A stretch of 13,358 nucleotides of DNA. It comes from Caldilinea sp. CFX5 (GTDB lineage Bacteria > Chloroflexota > Anaerolineae > Caldilineales > Caldilineaceae). The notes beneath the pieces are model-generated. The model was not told the origin of the DNA. It saw only the letters and a list, made by a program, of their open reading frames with translations, and did no database searches. The translations under genes were made by a program, and so were the position numbers. Position 1 is the stretch's first letter. Each line of letters opens with the position of its first letter. The DNA is taken from NCBI GenBank assembly GCA_021405325.1, contig QWII01000167.1, positions 1 to 13,358 of the forward strand, in the 5' to 3' direction. Below, one piece after another: positions 1 to 8,288 of the stretch.

Positions 1-109
1 CGCACGCAATCACCAGGGTAGCCCGAACAAGCAAACGGCAAGGAAAACCACCAGGATGCACCTGGGAATCGACCTGTCCAACCGTTATTTTGATGCAATA
101 ACGTAGTAG

Positions 110-134
110 CTGTCAGGTTTTGGAAACCTGACAG
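110..134. repeat. Perfect 11-bp palindrome with 3-base loop
   Basis: CTGTCAGGTTT at 110-120 is followed by TGG and then its exact reverse complement AAACCTGACAG at 124-134. It could fold into a strong hairpin. It lies just after tandem TAG stops (104-109) of a short open frame, but no T-run follows, so it is not a classical intrinsic terminator. It could be a dispersed palindromic repeat, a weak terminator for an upstream gene, or an operator. Confidence 0.75.
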
Positions 135-179
135 GTGTTCCCCCATTCCATCCATGAGCCGAACGAGTTTTGCCAGAAA

Positions 180-208
180 TTGCAAAATAGATCGATGATG
201 GTTATACT
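180..208 (+). promoter_or_regulatory. Sigma70-like promoter of the LuxR regulator gene
   Basis: TTGCAA (180-185, 4 of 6 consensus bases) and TATACT (203-208, 5 of 6) are separated by exactly 17 bases. Transcription would start near 215, giving a leader of about 40 bases before the ATG at 256, with GGAG at 243-246. The match is read by eye; the function is inferred. Confidence 0.5.
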
Positions 209-255
209 GGTGGCAATGAGCTGTGCCGTGATTGCTCGGTGCGGAGACGCCGTCA

Positions 256-3063
256 ATGCGTTTGCCCTTGCTCCAGACCAAGTTGTACATTCCATCCCTG
301 CGCCAGCAGTTGGTCGCCCGTCCAACGATCACGGCCAAACTGGGCGCAGGCGGATGGCGCCCCGTAACCCTGGTGGCGGCGCCGGCTGGCTTTGGCAAAA
401 CCACGTTGGTCAGCGCCTGGGCGACCCAGGCGCCTCAGGCCGTCGTCTGGCTCTCTTTAGATGAGGATGACAACGACCCCACCCGTTTTCTCACCTACGT
501 GCTGGCCGCCTTGCAAACCCAGCAACCGGCCATCGGCGCCGGCGTCCAGGAATTGCTCAACGCCCCCCAGGCGCCCCTGCCCAAAGCTGTGCTGACCCTG
601 CTCCTCAATGACCTGAACGCGCTGACGACGCCCTTAGCGCTTGTTCTCGACGACTACCACTTGATTACCACGCCCGCGATCCATGAGGCGCTGACCTTCT
701 TCATTGACCATCTGCCGCCGCCGGTGCATCTGATCTTCACCACCCGCATCGATCCGCCCCTACCGCTGGCGCGCTGGCGGGCGCGTAACCAACTCGTGGA
801 AATTCGGGCCGATGATCTGCGTTTTCGCCAGGAAGAGGCTGCCACCTTTTTGAATGAGATCATGGGCTTGACGTTGACTGCGGCAGAGATCACGACGTTA
901 GAAGCGCGCACCGAAGGCTGGATCGCCGGGCTGCAACTGGCGGCGCTCTCGTTGCAAGGGCGCAGCGATGTGGCTGGGTTCATGCGCGCCTTTTCGGGCA
1001 GTCACCGCCATGTGCTGAGTTATCTGGTGGAGGAAGTGCTGGATCGCCGGCCGGAAGGTACACTGGATTTTTTGTTGCAAACGGCGATTCTGGGGCGGTT
1101 AACCGCCCCTCTCTGCGACGCCGTCACCGGACGCAGCGACAGTCAGGTGCTGTTGACGAAAGTCGAACAAGCCAATCTCTTTCTCATCCCGTTGGACGAC
1201 GCGGGGCAGTGGTATCGCTATCATCACCTCTTTGCCGAGGTTTTGCGCACCCGCTTGCAACAGAGCCACCCCGACTTGCTGCCCGTGTTACATCACCGCG
1301 CCAGCGTATGGTACGAACAGCATGGGCTACTGGCCGAGGCGATCAACCACGCTCTGGCCGCTGAAGAATGGGAACGTGCGGCCGGGCTGCTCAAACCCAT
1401 CGTCAAGGAAATGGTGGAGCGGGTGACGCTGGCCGGTCAAGCGCAGACGGTTCTACGCTGGCTGAAGGTGCTGCCGGTCTCCGTGGCGCGCACCCATCCG
1501 ACCCTCTGTTTCTATCACGCCACGGCGCTCATGTTTACCAATCAACTGGCGGCAGCGGAAGTCTGGTTGCAGGACGCGGAACAGGCGGTTCAGCCGCAGA
1601 TGCTGCCGGATGAGGCCCACACCATCTTGGGGTGGGTTGCTGTCATCCGGGCAGACATCGCCCGTGTACGCGGTGATTTGGCGAGCGGGGTCGCCCTGGC
1701 GCACCAGGCGTTGGCCTATCTACCGGCGACGGAAGCGCTCGCCCGCGCCGTTGGTCAGATGAATGTCGCACACGCCTATTTGTTCAACGGGGATGTCACC
1801 CAAGCGGCAGAACGGCTGGCGGCGGAAGCGATTGCTCCCTTGCAGAAAATCGGCAACCTCTTTGCAACCACCATTGCCATTACCAACCTGGCGCGTCTCC
1901 AGGCGTTACAAGGGCGCTGCCGGTCGGCGGCGGCGACCTTTGCGCTGGCCGAGCAAATTACGCCGGGCGGTGGACAGCTCCAGGATCTGCTCAACGGTGC
2001 GGCCTTCTACATTGGTCTGGGCGATTTGCTGCGTGAGCGGAATGAATTAGAGGCGGCCGGCCAACAGTTGACACAGGGCATGGAACTGGTGCGTGGTCTG
2101 TTAAGCGTAGATGCCGATGTGGTGACGACGGGGTATATAGCCTTGGCGAAACTGCGTCATGCGTTGGGTGATCTACCGGGCGGATTGGCGTTATTGGACG
2201 AGTTTGTGCAACTTGCCCGTGAGCGTGGTTACTTTGCGCCGCTGATCGCCCGCGCCGAGGCGGTGCGCACCCAGTTGTGGCTGGCGTCCGGGGTAGCGAA
2301 CCTGGCCGCCGCCAGCCAGTGGGCCGCCGCCAGCGGCCTTCATGCGGATGACGAAGATCTGCCCTATCTGCGCGAAAGCGAATACCTGACCCTGGCGCGC
2401 GTCCTCATTGCCCAACAGCGCACTGTCGAGGCGCTGCGGTTGCTGGCCCGCCTTTTGCCAAACGCCGAGGCTGGTGGGCGCGGCGGGCGCGTCATCGAAA
2501 TCCGGCTGCTCCAAGCATTGGCCCTGCACGCCCAAAAGCTGTTTGCTGAAGCGTACGCCGCGCTCCACCACGCCCTCAGCTTGGCCGGGGGGCCTATAGG
2601 CGCGGAAGACTACATTCGCCTCTTTGTCGATGAAGGCGAAGCTATGCGATTTTTGATTTTTGATTTTAGATCCTTCCAGGCTCGCACTGGCAGTGACAAG
2701 CTTTGGATTGCACAACAGCCCACCGTAGACCAAAACAGCCAATTGTCTGTTTATGTGGACAAACTGTTGGCCGCTTTTGGCAACGAACAAGTGAATGCAG
2801 GTGAAGGCTTACTCGCCGAGCAAGCGCAAATCCAAAATCCAAAATCACAAATCCAAAATCTTGTTGAGCCACTCAGCGACCGCGAGCAGGAAGTGCTGCA
2901 ATTGGTGGCAGCCGGTCTCTCCAATAGCGAAATTGCTACGCGCTTGATCGTCACCACCGGCACGATCAAAACACACATCAACCACATCTTTAGCAAACTG
3001 CATGTGCAGAGCCGCACCCAAGCCGTTGCTCGCGGACGCGAGCTTGGTCTACTCCCCAAATAA
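256..3063 (+). CDS. MalT/LAL-type LuxR-family transcriptional regulator with N-terminal ATPase
   Basis: This is a 935-residue ATP-dependent activator of the MalT/LAL type. The N-terminus has the usual LLQTKLYIP opening, then a STAND-type nucleotide-binding domain: Walker A GFGKTT (K48), Walker B LALVLDD (D132-D133), and a sensor region FTTRIDPPLPLARWRAR. A long helical, TPR-like region fills the middle. The C-terminus (about 871-930) is a LuxR helix-turn-helix beginning EPLSDREQEVLQLVAAGLSN. I chose ATG 256 because GGAG lies 9 bases upstream and the next residues match the family start; a TTG at 232 in frame has no good ribosome binding site. Residues about 798-869 form a linker encoded partly by AT-rich heptamer repeats. 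In this family ATP and a small-molecule inducer are needed for activation; the inducer here is unknown. It is the likely regulator of the co-directional genes downstream (inference). Confidence 0.93.
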   Translation: MRLPLLQTKLYIPSLRQQLVARPTITAKLGAGGWRPVTLVAAPAGFGKTTLVSAWATQAPQAVVWLSLDEDDNDPTRFLTYVLAALQTQQPAIGAGVQELLNAPQAPLPKAVLTLLLNDLNALTTPLALVLDDYHLITTPAIHEALTFFIDHLPPPVHLIFTTRIDPPLPLARWRARNQLVEIRADDLRFRQEEAATFLNEIMGLTLTAAEITTLEARTEGWIAGLQLAALSLQGRSDVAGFMRAFSGSHRHVLSYLVEEVLDRRPEGTLDFLLQTAILGRLTAPLCDAVTGRSDSQVLLTKVEQANLFLIPLDDAGQWYRYHHLFAEVLRTRLQQSHPDLLPVLHHRASVWYEQHGLLAEAINHALAAEEWERAAGLLKPIVKEMVERVTLAGQAQTVLRWLKVLPVSVARTHPTLCFYHATALMFTNQLAAAEVWLQDAEQAVQPQMLPDEAHTILGWVAVIRADIARVRGDLASGVALAHQALAYLPATEALARAVGQMNVAHAYLFNGDVTQAAERLAAEAIAPLQKIGNLFATTIAITNLARLQALQGRCRSAAATFALAEQITPGGGQLQDLLNGAAFYIGLGDLLRERNELEAAGQQLTQGMELVRGLLSVDADVVTTGYIALAKLRHALGDLPGGLALLDEFVQLARERGYFAPLIARAEAVRTQLWLASGVANLAAASQWAAASGLHADDEDLPYLRESEYLTLARVLIAQQRTVEALRLLARLLPNAEAGGRGGRVIEIRLLQALALHAQKLFAEAYAALHHALSLAGGPIGAEDYIRLFVDEGEAMRFLIFDFRSFQARTGSDKLWIAQQPTVDQNSQLSVYVDKLLAAFGNEQVNAGEGLLAEQAQIQNPKSQIQNLVEPLSDREQEVLQLVAAGLSNSEIATRLIVTTGTIKTHINHIFSKLHVQSRTQAVARGRELGLLPK
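2648..2668 (+). repeat. GATTTTT heptamer repeat, left arm
   Basis: GATTTTT occurs twice (2648-2661), followed by GATTTTA (2662-2668), inside the regulator gene, where it encodes FLIFDF-like residues. Its complement-like counterpart lies at 2828-2860, so the two clusters form an imperfect inverted pair about 160 bases apart. It is AT-rich against GC-rich flanks. Confidence 0.75.
2828..2860 (+). repeat. AAAATCC heptamer repeat, right arm
   Basis: AAATCC/AAAATCC units are repeated about five times, with one interruption, in the linker immediately before the helix-turn-helix of the regulator. They encode QIQNP/SQIQN residues. They are oriented opposite to the GATTTTT cluster at 2648-2668. The reading frame is kept across both clusters. 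Confidence 0.75.
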
Positions 3064-3101
3064 TCCTGCTCCACCCGCCACGATCCACCCGCGTCCCCCA
3101 C

Positions 3102-3168
3102 AATCAACCATCGAATCTATCTTAGGATGGATGACACGCCACCCGGTTGACGGCTATGCTATGGGCAT
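3102..3168 (+). repeat. Intergenic leader repeat, copy 1, with a dyad
   Basis: Bases 3102-3135 match 9603-9636 at 27 of 34 positions without gaps, and weaker similarity continues to an ATGGGCAT (3161-3168) that matches ATGAGCAT at 9660-9667. Inside it, ATCTATC (3115-3121) and GATGGAT (3126-3132) form an imperfect dyad of 6 of 7 paired bases around TTAG. The position before serine hydrolase 1 fits an operator for the upstream LuxR protein or for another regulator; this is inference. Confidence 0.55.
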
Positions 3169-3173
3169 ACAGA
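3147..3173 (+). promoter_or_regulatory. Weak candidate promoter of the hydrolase operon
   Basis: TTGACG (3147-3152) matches the -35 consensus at 5 of 6 positions. The only -10 candidates nearby are poor, for example TACAGA at 3168-3173 with a 15-base spacer. A weak -10 would suit an activator-dependent promoter with the dyad at 3115-3132 just upstream, but the evidence is thin. Confidence 0.25.
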
Positions 3174-3232
3174 TGGAACCAATGGGTGGGCAACGCGAAT
3201 CCCGCCTCCGCCGAAGAAGAGGAGCCAACACG

Positions 3233-4804
3233 ATGACATGGTATCAATTCATTTTGCGCCTAGGGCAGGCAACGGTACTCACCAGCCTCATCCTCGCTGT
3301 CGTTCTATCGGGGGCGGCGGCTGGGGCCGCCCCGGCGGCGGCGAGTACAGCCGATTTTGCGGCCATCGAGCGCTTTGTCGAGCAACAGATGCATGACTTG
3401 CGTATTCCTGGCCTGGCCCTCGCTGTTGTCCAAGATGACCAAATCATCTATAGTCGAGGCTTTGGCGTCACCGGCCCGGATGGGCGCGCTGTCACGCCGC
3501 AGACGCCCTTTCAGATCGCTTCGCTGACAAAGCCAATGACTGGCCTAGCCATCATGCAGTTGGTCGAGGCGGGGAAACTTGCGCTCGACGCGCCCGTTCA
3601 GCGCTACCTGCCCTGGTTTCGCGTCGCTGACGAGGCTGCCTCTGCTCAGATTACGGTTCGTCACCTGCTCTATCACACGAGTGGTCTGCCGGAAGCGGTC
3701 GGTGTGGACTATTTTTACAGCGGGGACGCCCGGCCGAACGCCTTGGCGGAACGGGTGCGGGCGCTCCGCACTGTCCAGCTCACCAGGCCGGTTGGCAGCG
3801 CGTATGGCTATGCCAATGCGGGTTACTGGGTGCTGGGACTGCTGATCCAGGAGGTCAGCGGGCAATCGTATGAAGCTTACATGCGCACCCATCTCTTTGA
3901 TCCCTTACAGATGCAGCAAACCTTTACCGATTGGATGGCGGCGCGCACCCACGGGGCGGCTAGCGGCCACCGTTATTGGTTTGGCGTGCCGGTAGCCAGC
4001 GCGTTTCCCCTGGATCGCGCCGGTCTGCCGTCGGGCGGGGTGATCGCCAGCGCCACCGATGTGGCCCATTTTTTGATCGCCCAACTGAATGGCGGGCGCT
4101 TCGGCGATGGCGCCATTCTCTCGGCGGCGGGGGTTGCGGAGATGCAGCGCCCCGTTGCGCCGCTGGGTGCGGACGAGTTCTATGCCATGGATTGGCGTGT
4201 TGGACAGATCGGCGGCGTGAAAACGCTGGCCAAAGGGGGCGCACTGACCGACTTCAAGAGCCAGATGGTCCTGATCCCGGAGCGGCGCATAGGGGTGGTC
4301 GTCTTGATAAACGCCAACAAAACGCTTGACACAATCGTAGGTGACAGGCGGCTGCCCCTGCTTCCCTACAACGTGGTCGAGTTACTCCTGGCGCAGCCGG
4401 TGACGGTTTTCCCTGCTAGTCGTCTCCTACCCTTGCTCTACACAGCGCTATGCTTAGCCGTGGCCCTACAGGTGGCTGGCATGATCCGCACGATTAGGCG
4501 ATTACGCCGCTGGCAAACCCAACCGGAGCAGCGGCCAACAGGGTGGCATGGGCTAGTGACGCACCTGATGCTGCCGCTGGTCGTCAATGGGGGCTGGGGC
4601 CTCTGCACTCTCCTTTGGCCCGCCCTCTTCCATGCGCCGTTGTCATACGCCCTCTATAGTATCCCCGATTTCAGCTACACCCTCCTGATCAGCGGCGTGG
4701 TCGCGCTGGCTTGGGCTGTCATACGAACAGGCTTGCTACTACGATTGTTGCGCCGTGGGGAGAGCCGGGTCTCGCCAACGACGAGTATACCGGTTAGTGC
4801 TTAA
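3233..4804 (+). CDS. Serine hydrolase 1 (beta-lactamase / class C PBP family) with C-terminal membrane tail
   Basis: This 523-residue protein belongs to the serine beta-lactamase-like family (class C beta-lactamases, DD-peptidases, esterases). A signal peptide or anchor spans about residues 1-37. Catalytic motifs are visible: SLTK (nucleophile S97, K100), YAN (Y193, N195) and KGG (334-336) in place of KTG. HTSGLP (149-153) and the DAPVQRYLP segment are typical of the family. After the hydrolase domain come about three membrane helices (near 395-418, 442-465 and 479-503), so the catalytic domain should face outside. I chose ATG 3233 because GGAG lies 8 bases upstream and a signal peptide follows; the frame is open back to 3002 but that part overlaps the regulator gene. 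It leads an apparent operon. It is a clear paralogue of the gene at 6667. Substrate (peptide, ester or beta-lactam) cannot be told. Confidence 0.92.
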   Translation: MTWYQFILRLGQATVLTSLILAVVLSGAAAGAAPAAASTADFAAIERFVEQQMHDLRIPGLALAVVQDDQIIYSRGFGVTGPDGRAVTPQTPFQIASLTKPMTGLAIMQLVEAGKLALDAPVQRYLPWFRVADEAASAQITVRHLLYHTSGLPEAVGVDYFYSGDARPNALAERVRALRTVQLTRPVGSAYGYANAGYWVLGLLIQEVSGQSYEAYMRTHLFDPLQMQQTFTDWMAARTHGAASGHRYWFGVPVASAFPLDRAGLPSGGVIASATDVAHFLIAQLNGGRFGDGAILSAAGVAEMQRPVAPLGADEFYAMDWRVGQIGGVKTLAKGGALTDFKSQMVLIPERRIGVVVLINANKTLDTIVGDRRLPLLPYNVVELLLAQPVTVFPASRLLPLLYTALCLAVALQVAGMIRTIRRLRRWQTQPEQRPTGWHGLVTHLMLPLVVNGGWGLCTLLWPALFHAPLSYALYSIPDFSYTLLISGVVALAWAVIRTGLLLRLLRRGESRVSPTTSIPVSA

Positions 4805-4826
4805 TCCAATGGACAAGGAGACAACT

Positions 4827-5561
4827 ATGAATCTGCGTTTATCGATCCTGCTATCTGTGCTGCTGGCGACCCTCTTGCTCACCGCTTGCGGGTTCCAGGT
4901 CATTCAAGGTTCCGGCAATATTGTCACGGAAGTGCGCGCCGTGCATGACTTTACGGCGGTCAACTTCACCGGCTTTGGGGAAGTGACGCTGGTCCAGGGC
5001 GACAGCGAAGCGTTGACCATTGAAACCGATGACAACCTGCTGCCCTATATCAAAACCACCGTCAACCGGGGTACGCTGACGATCAGTTTTGAGGAACGGG
5101 GCTGGCTGCCCATTGTGCGGCCAACCGACGCGATTCGTTACCGCTTGACCGTAAAAACGCTCACCCATCTGGATTTGTCCGGCGCCGGGACAGTCGCCAC
5201 CACTGATCTGACGGCTGATCACCTGACCCTGGTGGAGAGTGGGGCCGGTGAGATCCAGATTGCCAATCTCACGGCCAACGCAGTCACGGTGAAGATGAGC
5301 GGGGCCGGCGCCATCGACCTGGCCGGCCAGGTGACGGAGCAAACTGTGGATCTGAGTGGTTTGGGCGCCTATCATGCTGATAACTTGGTGAGTCAAAGCG
5401 CCCAAATCACCCTCAGCGGCGCCGGTGAGGCGACGATCTGGGTCAGCGAGCAGCTTGACGCCGAAATATCGGGGGCGGGCACGATTCGGTACTATGGGTC
5501 GCCCCAAACCAACACTTCCTCGACCGGGATCGGCAGCGTAAAACACCTGGGTGAGAAGTAA
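4827..5561 (+). CDS. GIN-head (DUF2807) lipoprotein
   Basis: This 244-residue protein has a lipoprotein signal with lipobox LTAC (C21), so it should be lipid-anchored outside the cytoplasmic membrane. The body resembles the DUF2807 / putative auto-transporter adhesin head GIN family (PF10988): it opens with GSGNIVTEVRAVHDFTAVNF and contains a ladder of SGAG turns at about 118, 138, 158, 197 and 215, with SGLG at 177, a spacing close to 20 residues that fits a right-handed beta-solenoid. No catalytic residues are apparent; proteins of this family have no settled function. AAGGAG (4815-4820) lies 6 bases before the ATG, and only 22 bases separate it from serine hydrolase 1, so co-transcription is likely. 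Confidence 0.9.
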   Translation: MNLRLSILLSVLLATLLLTACGFQVIQGSGNIVTEVRAVHDFTAVNFTGFGEVTLVQGDSEALTIETDDNLLPYIKTTVNRGTLTISFEERGWLPIVRPTDAIRYRLTVKTLTHLDLSGAGTVATTDLTADHLTLVESGAGEIQIANLTANAVTVKMSGAGAIDLAGQVTEQTVDLSGLGAYHADNLVSQSAQITLSGAGEATIWVSEQLDAEISGAGTIRYYGSPQTNTSSTGIGSVKHLGEK

Positions 5562-5582
5562 TTCCGTGTGAAGGAGACGACC

Positions 5583-6653
5583 ATGCATACCAGCGGAGTC
5601 GCCAATACCATGAACCGAGCATCCCAAAACCGGCAGCCATTCAACCGATTGCTGGTCGGGGGTGGACGGGTGCTGCTTTATAGCTTGTTCATCCTCCTTG
5701 TCCTCGCTGGCAGCGGTGCGATCTACCAAGTCATCGCCACAGCGCGTGATATGCGAGCCTTTCCACCCCCTGGTCAATTGGTGGATGTCGGCGGCTACAA
5801 GCTGCATCTTGTATGTACTGGGCCGCAAAACGCCGCCGCACCCACCGTGATTTTGGCGCATGTCGGCGATGGCAATGTGGCGCAGTGGGGGTTGGTGCAA
5901 CCGGAAATTGCCAAGACCACGCGTGTTTGCGCCTATGATCGGGCGGGGTTTGGCTGGAGTGAACGTGGCCCTGCCCCGCGTGATGGCCGGCAAAGCATGA
6001 GCGAGTTGCACACCTTACTTACCAATGCCCGCATTGCTGCGCCCTACATCTTGGTAGGCCATTCCTATGGCGGGAATGTAGCGCGTCTCTATGTGGCTGC
6101 CTACCCGCAGGAAGTGGCCGGCTTGGTGCTGGTTGACCCTGGTCAGCTCTTTGATACGCCTGGCGTGCCGGTCGCAATCAATGCCGCCTGGCAGGCCGAT
6201 GGTCAGACGGTGATGCGCCTGGCGCCCTATCTCTCCCGGTTGGGACTGCTACGCCTGTTGGCCGCGCTCGGCGTCATGCCCGGTCATGGTGACCTGCCGC
6301 CTGTCAGTGGTGCGGCGTATGATGCCGTGAACCTGACCACCAAGTTCTGGGACACGCTCAGCGACCAAAATGCAGCGATGGCGACGACATCGCAACAAGT
6401 GCTGGGCGCACCTCACCACCGGAGTGATCTGCCCGTAGTTGTGTTAAGCGCCGCCCTGCCGGACGATGAGAGCCGCCGGGTGTGGACCGCCGTCAACGCT
6501 GCACTGGCGACACACTCGACCAACGGCATTCATCGCGTGGTCGATGGGGCAACCCATATGGGATTGGCGCTCCACCAGGAACACGCACAGGCCACGATTG
6601 CGGCCATTCTTCAGGTGGTAGAGGCGGCGCGTACAGGGCTGCCGCTGCCATAA
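5583..6653 (+). CDS. Alpha/beta hydrolase 1, membrane-anchored
   Basis: This 356-residue alpha/beta-hydrolase-fold enzyme has an N-terminal membrane helix (about 29-51), then FPPPGQLVDVGGYKLH, which opens the hydrolase domain in this subfamily. The nucleophile elbow is GHSYGG (S161), preceded by YDRAGFGWS (118-126). H325 in GATHMG is the likely catalytic histidine; the acid is probably an aspartate around DDES before it, but I cannot fix it. ATG 5583 is preferred over the in-frame GTG at 5568 because AAGGAGA sits just upstream of it. The gap from the lipoprotein gene is 21 bases. It is a paralogue of the gene at 10575: both have a second Met-Asn-Arg at residues 10-12, the same membrane helix and the same block after it. 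Substrate unknown; ester or amide hydrolysis is typical. Confidence 0.9.
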   Translation: MHTSGVANTMNRASQNRQPFNRLLVGGGRVLLYSLFILLVLAGSGAIYQVIATARDMRAFPPPGQLVDVGGYKLHLVCTGPQNAAAPTVILAHVGDGNVAQWGLVQPEIAKTTRVCAYDRAGFGWSERGPAPRDGRQSMSELHTLLTNARIAAPYILVGHSYGGNVARLYVAAYPQEVAGLVLVDPGQLFDTPGVPVAINAAWQADGQTVMRLAPYLSRLGLLRLLAALGVMPGHGDLPPVSGAAYDAVNLTTKFWDTLSDQNAAMATTSQQVLGAPHHRSDLPVVVLSAALPDDESRRVWTAVNAALATHSTNGIHRVVDGATHMGLALHQEHAQATIAAILQVVEAARTGLPLP

Positions 6654-6666
6654 ATCAGGAGGAAGT

Positions 6667-8253
6667 ATGATGTTGATTTGGCATAAGTATATTATCCATT
6701 CTGGCGTCCTCCTGCTCATAACAGCAGCGCTGTCATTGACAGTGGGCCATACACCGCAGGTGCAGGGCGCTGCGCTCTCCCAACCGGCAGATGACGCTGA
6801 TTTTGCCGCCATTGATGCCTACCTGGTCGAGCAGATGGCCGAACTGCGCATTCCTGGGCTGGCACTGGGCATTGTGCAAGGGGATCAAGTGGTGTACCGC
6901 AAAGGCTTTGGCATTGCCGACCCAACTGGACGGGCAGTGACACCGCAGACGCCCTTTGTTCTCAACTCAATCAGCAAATCGTTTGTGGCGCTGGCTGTCA
7001 TGCAACTGGTTGAGCAGGGACGGATCGAACTGGATGCCCCGGTGCAGCGCTACTTGCCCTGGTTCCAGGTGGCGGACGCGACTGCCGCATCCCGGATCAC
7101 CGTCCGTCACTTGTTGAACCACACCAGCGGCTTGCCGGCATCGGCGGCCTATCCAGAGCTTGTCCGACCGGCGACAGCAACAGATTCACTAGAAGAACGG
7201 GTGCGTCGTCTACGGACCATACCGCTCAACCGACCGGTGGGAACGACCTTTGAATATACTGATGCCAACTATGATCTGCTTGGCTTGCTGGTGCAGACGG
7301 TGGCCGGTCAACCCTACCCGCTGTATGTACAGCAGCAGATCCTGACGCCACTGGCGATGACGCACAGTGCAACAACGCAACCCGCTGCCTTGCCGCCTGA
7401 CCTGGCGACTGGGTACCGGTCGTGGTTTGGCTGGCCTGTGCCGTTTCGCCAATGGTATATCCATGCCATGCTACCCTCCGGCGATCTGATCGCCACGGCA
7501 GAGGATATAACCCATTATCTGATCGCCCAACTTAACGAGGGGCGCTACGGTGAACAACAGGTATTGTCGCCGCAGGGGATCGCAACGCTGCATGAACCCG
7601 CGGTGTCGGAGGGGCGGGGCGACCGCTTTTATGGCATGGGCTGGATCAGCCGTTCGCTTAATGGCATTCCGGTTGTGCGCCACGATGGCACCAGTGCGAA
7701 TTATTACGCCGACGTTGTCCTCGATCCGGCGGGAGAATGGGGGGTGGTGCTCCTGCTGAATTTTAATTCTTTTCACCTGTATGGCGGGCGTATCCAGGCG
7801 TTGAGCGGCGGGATCGTAAGCTTGCTGCACGAGCAGTCGCCGCCCACGTTGTCGGCCATGCACCATCCGCTCCTCTATCCGCTCCTGCTTATTGTGTTAA
7901 TCGGCACGGGGTTGTTACTACTCTGGCTGGCGCGTTCGTTCTGGCTTTGGCGCCGCTGGCAACGCAACGTTATACAGCATCCCCAAGGTTGGCGACGTTG
8001 GGTTGCGCTGGGCGCACCTGTGGCCCTGCCGTTGCTCTGGGCGCTACTGCTCTTGGTTCTCGTGCCGCAGCTTACCTACCCCCTCGCCGTGTTGCGCATT
8101 AACATCCCAGACCTTGGCTATACGCTCTTGGGCTGTGGTGTGATCCTGGGGTTGTGGTGCTGCCTGTGGGTCGGGATCAATTGGTTCGGCGGGCGCCGGC
8201 GTGTCAACACGGTCAACACAGTGGATCATACAGCGACACCGGTCAATGTCTAA
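6667..8253 (+). CDS. Serine hydrolase 2 (beta-lactamase / class C PBP family) with C-terminal membrane tail
   Basis: This 528-residue protein is the second member of the beta-lactamase-like serine hydrolase family here. It has a signal peptide (about 1-35), SISK (S101, K104), HTSGLP (152-157), YTD (197-199) where the usual motif is YxN, and HDG (340-342) in the KTG position. Three membrane helices follow (near 400-422, 440-462 and 483-505), as in the protein at 3233. Both share long blocks such as LRIPGLAL, GRAVTPQTPF and LDAPVQRYLPWF. AGGAGG (6657-6662) precedes two adjacent ATGs; spacing is 4 bases to 6667 and 7 to 6670, so the second may be the true start. It lies 13 bases after alpha/beta hydrolase 1. 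The Asp in place of Asn occurs in other members of this large family, so loss of activity should not be assumed. Confidence 0.92.
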   Translation: MMLIWHKYIIHSGVLLLITAALSLTVGHTPQVQGAALSQPADDADFAAIDAYLVEQMAELRIPGLALGIVQGDQVVYRKGFGIADPTGRAVTPQTPFVLNSISKSFVALAVMQLVEQGRIELDAPVQRYLPWFQVADATAASRITVRHLLNHTSGLPASAAYPELVRPATATDSLEERVRRLRTIPLNRPVGTTFEYTDANYDLLGLLVQTVAGQPYPLYVQQQILTPLAMTHSATTQPAALPPDLATGYRSWFGWPVPFRQWYIHAMLPSGDLIATAEDITHYLIAQLNEGRYGEQQVLSPQGIATLHEPAVSEGRGDRFYGMGWISRSLNGIPVVRHDGTSANYYADVVLDPAGEWGVVLLLNFNSFHLYGGRIQALSGGIVSLLHEQSPPTLSAMHHPLLYPLLLIVLIGTGLLLLWLARSFWLWRRWQRNVIQHPQGWRRWVALGAPVALPLLWALLLLVLVPQLTYPLAVLRINIPDLGYTLLGCGVILGLWCCLWVGINWFGGRRRVNTVNTVDHTATPVNV

Positions 8254-8288
8254 AGGTTATTGGTTCTTTGGAGAAGGAGGAACGCACA

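Noticed and set aside
2..106. A 34-codon open frame ending in TAGTAG at the window start, as the tail of an upstream gene.
   Set aside because: A second frame is also open over most of the stretch and no family pattern is visible, so coding cannot be supported.
2191..2790. A 199-codon reverse-strand open frame inside the regulator gene.
   Set aside because: Antisense to a continuous domain-bearing gene; no family pattern.
3002..3232. An upstream extension of serine hydrolase 1 to 600 residues.
   Set aside because: It would overlap the regulator gene and bury the signal peptide; ATG 3233 has a proper ribosome binding site.
4851..6011. A 386-codon reverse-strand open frame opposite the lipoprotein and alpha/beta hydrolase 1 genes.
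   Set aside because: It is antisense to two well-supported genes, has no recognisable domain, and its composition fits a GC-rich shadow frame.
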